A stretch of DNA of 20,192 nt, taken from an uncultured Pseudomonadota bacterium. GTDB taxonomy: Bacteria; Lernaellota; Lernaellaia; Lernaellales; Lernaellaceae. The notes beneath the pieces were generated by a model. The model was given only the letters and a program-made list of their open reading frames with translations, did no database searches and had not been told where the DNA came from. Made by a program: the position numbers and the translations under genes. Shown here piece after piece: positions 16,015 through 20,192 of this stretch (position 1 is the first letter of the stretch; each line of letters opens with the position of its first letter). The stretch covers positions 1-20,192 of the forward strand of contig CALBTQ010000271.1 of the NCBI GenBank assembly GCA_937967875.1, in the 5' to 3' direction.

Positions 16015-17367
16015 ATGCCGTTACCGACGCAACGCGACACCATCGCCGCTCTCTCGTCGGCCCGCGGGCCGGCGGGCGTGGCCCTGGTGCGTCTGTCGGG
16101 GCCCGAGGCGCTGGAGATCGGCCGGCGCCTGTTTCGTCCGCAAAAAGCGACCGATGAACTTGCCCCGCGTACGATGATTCTCGGGCATCTGCTGGACGCG
16201 GCGGGCGAGCCGCTGGACCAGGTGCTGTTCGTTTATTTTCCGCCCACCGGCAGTTACACGGGCGAGGCGGTCGTCGAGTTTCACCTGCATGGCGGACCGG
16301 TGATCGTCGAGGCCGCGCTGGACGCGATGTTGGCCGGCGGCGCGCGCATCGCCGAACCGGGCGAATTCACGCGGCGCGCGTTTTTATCGGGGCGGCTGGA
16401 TCTGTCGCAGGCCGAGGCGGTCGCCGAGTTGATCCACGCCAAGAGCCTGGTGGCGGCCCGCGCGGCGCATCGTCGCCTGACCGGCGCGCTGTCGGACAAG
16501 GTCGATCGCCTGCGCGATCTGCTGGCCGAGGCGCTGGCGTTGTGCGAGGCCGACATCGATTTTCCCGATCAGGATCTGGGGGCGATCGATCCGGCGGAGA
16601 TCGTCGGGCTGATCGACCGGGCAGACGAGGTGGTCGCCGCGTTGATCGCCGGGCACGCCCGCGCCCGCGCCCTGGCGCAAGGGGCGGTGGTTGCGCTGGC
16701 CGGACGGCCCAACGCCGGCAAGTCGAGCCTGCTCAACCGGTTGGCGGGTGCGCGGCGGGCGTTGGTGCACGAAACGGCGGGCACCACGCGCGATCTGATC
16801 GAGGCCGAGGTCGTGCTCGCCGGCGTGCCGGTGCGGCTGATCGACACCGCCGGGCTGCGCCACACCGAGCATGAGATCGAACGGCAGGGCGTCGACCTGG
16901 CGCGCGAGACGATCGCCGGGGCTGACCTGGCTGTGTACCTGATCGACGGAACGAACGGCCGCTGCGCCGACGACGACGAACACCTCGCCGCGTTGGATCC
17001 GGTGCGGACGATCGTGGTGTGGAACAAGGCCGACGTGAGCGCGCCCGGCGAGGATTTTCCGGGCCCGGCGCTCAGTGCGAAAACCGGTGCGGGCGTCGAG
17101 GCGCTCGTCGCGCGGATCGTCGAAATGCTGGGCGCGGGCGAAGCGGGCGGCGAGGCGCTGCTGGCCTCGGTGCGCCAGCGCGAGTTGATCCAGCGCGCGG
17201 CGGCGCGATTGCAGGCGGCGCGGGCGGTCGCCGGCAACGGGCGCGATTTCGAGTTGGCCGCCTTCGAGTTGCGCGAGGCCGCCGACGCCCTGGCCGCGAT
17301 CGTCGGCGAAACGACCACCGACCAGGTGCTCGACGCGATTTTTTCACGTTTCTGTGTCGGCAAATAA
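16015..17367 (+). CDS. mnmE: tRNA modification GTPase MnmE (TrmE)
   Basis: The 450-residue product works with MnmG to add the 5-(carboxymethyl)aminomethyl group to wobble uridine of certain tRNAs. Residues 1-120 form the tetrahydrofolate-binding N-terminal domain (RDTIAALSSARGPAGVALVR near the start, GEAVVEFHLHGG later). The GTPase domain has G1 GRPNAGKSS at about 230, G2 TAGTTRD, G3 DTAGL at about 277 and G4 NKAD at about 337. The protein ends FCVGK, the C-x-G-K motif with the essential cysteine. The start at 16015 fits the family length. A longer frame from 15949 adds 22 residues that do not look conserved. Its partner mnmG is not in the window. Confidence 0.97.
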   Translation: MPLPTQRDTIAALSSARGPAGVALVRLSGPEALEIGRRLFRPQKATDELAPRTMILGHLLDAAGEPLDQVLFVYFPPTGSYTGEAVVEFHLHGGPVIVEAALDAMLAGGARIAEPGEFTRRAFLSGRLDLSQAEAVAELIHAKSLVAARAAHRRLTGALSDKVDRLRDLLAEALALCEADIDFPDQDLGAIDPAEIVGLIDRADEVVAALIAGHARARALAQGAVVALAGRPNAGKSSLLNRLAGARRALVHETAGTTRDLIEAEVVLAGVPVRLIDTAGLRHTEHEIERQGVDLARETIAGADLAVYLIDGTNGRCADDDEHLAALDPVRTIVVWNKADVSAPGEDFPGPALSAKTGAGVEALVARIVEMLGAGEAGGEALLASVRQRELIQRAAARLQAARAVAGNGRDFELAAFELREAADALAAIVGETTTDQVLDAIFSRFCVGK

Positions 17368-17385
17368 TTTTGGAGGAGAACGCCG

Positions 17386-17934
17386 ATGTTGTCCGGCAAA
17401 CTGATTTCCCTGCGTCCGGTAATGGAAGAGGACCTGCCGATCATCGTGCGGCACGTCAACGATTATTCGCAACTGGGTCCGCATCTGCCGTTTCGATTCC
17501 GCACGCTGTTCGAGATGAAAAAGATGTACGCGGAAAACGGCATGTTCGGCGACGCCACCGGCAGCTTCGCCGTGCTGGATAAAAGCGAGAGCATCGTCGG
17601 CTGGTTCGCCTATTTCCCGACCACGATGTACGTCAAAGGGTTGGAGATCGGCGGGCGCATTCTGCGCGCGGACGACTGGGGCAAGGGCTACGGCACCGAG
17701 GTCGCGCGCCTGATGTCCGCGTACCTGTTTTCGGCCAAGGATATCCTGCGCATCCAGATCTGTTTCAACACGACCAACCCGGCCAGCAAGCGCATCGCCG
17801 AGAAAGCCGGATTTACCTACGAGGGCATCATGCGCCACGCATACCGGTTCGACGACCGGCCGGTGGACATGGAGGTGTGGTCGATGCTGCGTGCGGAATG
17901 CCCGCCGCTGCACGAGGTCGTCGTCGGTCATTAA
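17386..17934 (+). CDS. GNAT-family N-acetyltransferase (RimJ/RimL-like)
   Basis: The 182-residue product transfers an acetyl group from acetyl-CoA to an unknown amine. It starts LSGKLISLRPVMEEDLP, the usual opening of RimJ/RimL-type enzymes. The acetyl-CoA loop WGKGYGTE is at 98-105, and NPASKRIAEKAGFTYEG (131-147) is the family's C-terminal signature. A GGAGGAG ribosome site precedes the ATG by seven bases. It lies 18 bases after mnmE on the same strand and is probably read from the same transcript. The substrate (ribosomal protein, antibiotic or small molecule) cannot be told. Confidence 0.9.
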   Translation: MLSGKLISLRPVMEEDLPIIVRHVNDYSQLGPHLPFRFRTLFEMKKMYAENGMFGDATGSFAVLDKSESIVGWFAYFPTTMYVKGLEIGGRILRADDWGKGYGTEVARLMSAYLFSAKDILRIQICFNTTNPASKRIAEKAGFTYEGIMRHAYRFDDRPVDMEVWSMLRAECPPLHEVVVGH

Positions 17935-17958
17935 GCGAAACAGTAAAGGGAGGCGCGC

Positions 17959-18648
17959 TCAGCGTTTGACGGCGCGGTAGACCGTGTCGCCCGGCTCGCC
18001 CAGCGGCTTGCCCAGCGACGTGGTGTCGATCTGCTCGGCGTCGGGGAAGATCGTTTGCAGCGTGGCGAAAAACGTGGAGTTGGGTTGCGGGCTCCACACG
18101 GCCAACACGCCGCCGGGGCGCAGGGCGTCGCGGCAGGTGCGCACGCCCGAGGACTCGTACAACGCGGCGTTGCCCGGCGCGGCCAGCCAGCCGGGTCCGT
18201 TGTCCACATCCAACAGCAACAGGTCGAAAGCGTCCGGCGATTCGCGCAGCACCTCGGCGAGGTCGGCGATGCGCACGGTCACGCGCGGATCGTCCACCGC
18301 CCGGCCGTTGACCGCCGCGAAGTACGCGCGGTTCCACTCGACGACTTTCGCGCCGATTTCCGCGACGACCACTTCGGCTACGCCTGGCAGATCAAGCGCT
18401 GCGCGCAGGGTGTGGCCCGCGCCCAGGCCGCCGACGAGCACACGCAGGTCGCGCGCCGGTTTTCCCAACCGCGCGTAGGCCATGGCGGCCATGCCCGCTT
18501 CGCTGTGCGCGCCGTGCGAGGCCATCAGGAAGTTGCCGTCGATGAGAATCTCGTAACCGCTTTCGCCGGTTTCGGCTTCGTAGCGGCGCAGGGTGAGCAG
18601 ACCCAGGGGCGTGGGCTCGCGGTCGATTTCCGTATAGACGATGTGCAT
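17959..18648 (-). CDS. Spermidine-synthase-like protein
   Basis: The 229-residue product has the Rossmann fold of the polyamine aminopropyltransferase/spermidine synthase superfamily. It opens EIDREPTPLGLLTLRR, followed by a strand-rich N-terminal part and the nucleotide-binding loop VLVGGLGAGHT (70-80). The acidic residue in VVVAEIGAKVVEWNR (Glu97) and LLLLDVDNGP (143-152) mark the substrate site. It is shorter than true spermidine synthases (usually near 280). It resembles a side family, mostly annotated as spermidine synthase, whose reaction is uncertain. Translation is probably coupled to the gene before it, since the two are only four bases apart and no clear ribosome site is present. 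Confidence 0.8.
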   Translation of the reverse strand: MHIVYTEIDREPTPLGLLTLRRYEAETGESGYEILIDGNFLMASHGAHSEAGMAAMAYARLGKPARDLRVLVGGLGAGHTLRAALDLPGVAEVVVAEIGAKVVEWNRAYFAAVNGRAVDDPRVTVRIADLAEVLRESPDAFDLLLLDVDNGPGWLAAPGNAALYESSGVRTCRDALRPGGVLAVWSPQPNSTFFATLQTIFPDAEQIDTTSLGKPLGEPGDTVYRAVKR

Positions 18649-18652
18649 GGAA

Positions 18653-20149
18653 TCAGCCGGTGCGGCGCTCGCGGCGTTCGAGGGAACGCAACGCCGCCTG
18701 GATTTTTTCGTCGTTGGGCGTCAGTTGCAGTTGGCGGCGCAGTTCTTCCTTGGCCAGATCGACGTGCCCGGCGCTGTGCAGGATGCGCGAGAGTTCCAAC
18801 CGCAGCTCGGCGTTGTGCGGTTCGAGGGCCAGGCCGCGGCGGATGGCGTCGACCGAGGTAAGCAGCCGGTCGTACGGATCGATGAACCGGTTGCGCGCCA
18901 CGGCCCCGGCGAAAAAGCGCAGCAGCCGCGCCTCGTCGCCGCGACGGGCCAACAGCTCGTCGAAGCAGCGTTGCGCCTTGCTGTAATGCTTGTCGCTGAG
19001 CAGCTTTTTGCCCAGGCGCAGCAGTTGATCGTCGGTGAGCACCGCGTCTTCGGGCACGCTTTCGATGCCGTTGTCGTCCTCGACGTCGTCGAGCCCTTCG
19101 GGCCGTTGCAGGATCGCGGTGATCGGCTCCATGGTGAACGCCGGCTCCTCGGCGGCCGGCTCGATCGACTCTTCGGTTTCCGGTTCGTCGAGCAGCACGT
19201 CGACGTCTTCGAAGGAATCGATCACTTCGCCCAGATCGATCGCCGGCGGCTCGCTCTGTCCGTCTTTGGCCGGCGTCCAGGCTTCGGCCGGATCGAAGGT
19301 GATGACGTGCAGCAGGCCCAGGGCGTAGGCGGCGCGCAACAAGTCGACGTTGGGCGTCGACGAACTGTTGACCAGTGCGCGCAGGGTCATGCCGCGTTTG
19401 GTGCTTTCCACGACCTCGCTGATCGCCGCGCGCTTGGCCAGGTCGGGCAGGCGCGACGGATCGTCGGCGAGGTACATCGGCTTGTTCATGCGCCCCTTGG
19501 CCGAGAGCGCCTCGTTGATTTTTTCCAGCGGGAAGTGGCGTTTGACCGCCAGCGAGATGACCACGCTCGGGTCGAGCGGCACGTCGGGGATGACGGATTT
19601 TTCGGTCCATTGGAAACGGCCGCCGTTGGGCCGCGCCAGGTCGCGCATTACCCGGTAGCCGAAGCCGCGGATCGCGTCTTCCAGGACGTCGGCTTCGATC
19701 AGTTGCAGTTGCCGCGCCGCCGCCTGCAGCGAAATGCCTTCGGCCGTGGCGCGCCGGCGAATGATCTGCGCTTCGCGACTGCTGATCAGTCCGTCGCGGG
19801 CGAGCCGGCGGGCGAAGCCTTCGGCCTCGATCAGTACCGGCAGACCGTCTTGGAAGCCCAGCCGGACGGCGCCCAGTTCGTCTTCGACCATCAGTTCGCC
19901 GCTGCTGTGCCGGCGGTAAATACGCGACAGCAACTGGTGGAAGGGCAGGCGCTTGAAAAGACCGCGCTCGGGAATGCCCTTGGTGTCCTTGTCGTAACGG
20001 ATTTGCGTTTTAGTCCGGCGTTCGCGCATTTCGGTGGGCGACTCGGAGTGCGAGGCGACGCCCAGAATGCGTTGCGCGAGTTCCAGTCCCTCGCCGGGGT
20101 TGATCGGTTTGGTGATCAGCTCGTTGGCGCCGAACTGCCGCGCGCTGAT
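18653..20149 (-). CDS. Response-regulator REC-DUF4388-TPR protein, 5' end missing
   Basis: The frame is open from the adapter junction to the TGA at 18653, giving 498 visible residues. The first 30 (including GANELITKPINPGEG and LELAQRILG) match the end of a phospho-receiver domain, where Lys-Pro is the conserved switch-region pair. The ATG at 20029 is therefore internal and not the start. Residues of about 55-200 form a DUF4388 (PATAN-like) domain (GLFKRLPFHQLLSRIYRR, then SGELMV, VRLGFQDGLPVLIEAEG). A low-complexity acidic linker follows (about 305-365). The C-terminal 120 residues are TPR-like helices (LGKKLLSDKHYSKAQRCFDE, ALEPHNAELRLELSRIL). The conserved receiver Asp and the input partner lie outside the window. 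REC-DUF4388 proteins are common in deltaproteobacteria. Confidence 0.88.
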   Translation of the reverse strand: MSARQFGANELITKPINPGEGLELAQRILGVASHSESPTEMRERRTKTQIRYDKDTKGIPERGLFKRLPFHQLLSRIYRRHSSGELMVEDELGAVRLGFQDGLPVLIEAEGFARRLARDGLISSREAQIIRRRATAEGISLQAAARQLQLIEADVLEDAIRGFGYRVMRDLARPNGGRFQWTEKSVIPDVPLDPSVVISLAVKRHFPLEKINEALSAKGRMNKPMYLADDPSRLPDLAKRAAISEVVESTKRGMTLRALVNSSSTPNVDLLRAAYALGLLHVITFDPAEAWTPAKDGQSEPPAIDLGEVIDSFEDVDVLLDEPETEESIEPAAEEPAFTMEPITAILQRPEGLDDVEDDNGIESVPEDAVLTDDQLLRLGKKLLSDKHYSKAQRCFDELLARRGDEARLLRFFAGAVARNRFIDPYDRLLTSVDAIRRGLALEPHNAELRLELSRILHSAGHVDLAKEELRRQLQLTPNDEKIQAALRSLERRERRTG

Positions 20150-20192
20150 AGATCGGAAGAGCGTCGTGTAGGGAAAGAGTGTAGATCTCGGT
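20150..20192 (+). other. Illumina TruSeq universal adapter (artefact)
   Basis: The last 43 bases are the reverse complement of the TruSeq universal adapter, beginning AGATCGGAAGAGCGTCGTGT. The junction base 20150 (A) could belong to either side. The window's last genomic base is thus 20149. Confidence 0.97.

Overview
The window is one assembled contig of about 20.1 kb of high-GC bacterial DNA, flanked on both sides by Illumina TruSeq-type adapter (1-45 and 20150-20192). The biological insert is 46-20149. The gene content points to a Gram-negative of deltaproteobacterial type or an allied uncultured phylum. Reasons are an outer-membrane barrel protein, an ATP synthase with separate b and b' subunits and no a/c genes in the operon, bactofilin next to parAB, a REC-DUF4388-TPR protein, and a surface protein with an Asp-rich tail. 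The exact taxon cannot be fixed from this sequence.

Layout, left to right. (1) 48-206, the 3' end of an unrecognised plus-strand gene cut by the contig edge. (2) 224-2734, minus, a secreted propeller-like protein whose last 115 residues are DDDTx pentapeptide repeats ending in GCGKN. (3) 2968-4590, minus, an outer-membrane beta-barrel protein with its own terminator and probable promoter. (4) 4780-12840, minus, a compact run transcribed nhaD-like antiporter, unknown 193-aa gene, then atpF', atpF, atpH, atpA, atpG, atpD, atpC, closed by a strong terminator. (5) 12911-15950, minus, rsmG, parA, parB and bactofilin. (6) 16015-17934, plus, mnmE and a GNAT acetyltransferase. (7) 17959-20149, minus, a REC-DUF4388-TPR protein (5' end missing) and a spermidine-synthase-like protein.

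The core 5000-17400 is the kind of cluster often found near chromosome origins (mnmE, rsmG, parA, parB, bactofilin, F1 ATP synthase). No parS site or DnaA-box cluster was seen. The less ordinary points are the nhaD-like gene and unknown gene between bactofilin and the ATP synthase, an mnmE/rsmG divergent promoter that appears to share one -35 element and to drive two near-leaderless transcripts, the exactly duplicated 75-bp block in the Asp-rich tail, and a receiver-domain remnant that shows the last gene does not begin at its first in-window ATG. I found no CRISPR array, transposase, phage gene, tRNA or rRNA, and no clear new defence system. There is no gene-free stretch longer than 300 bases.
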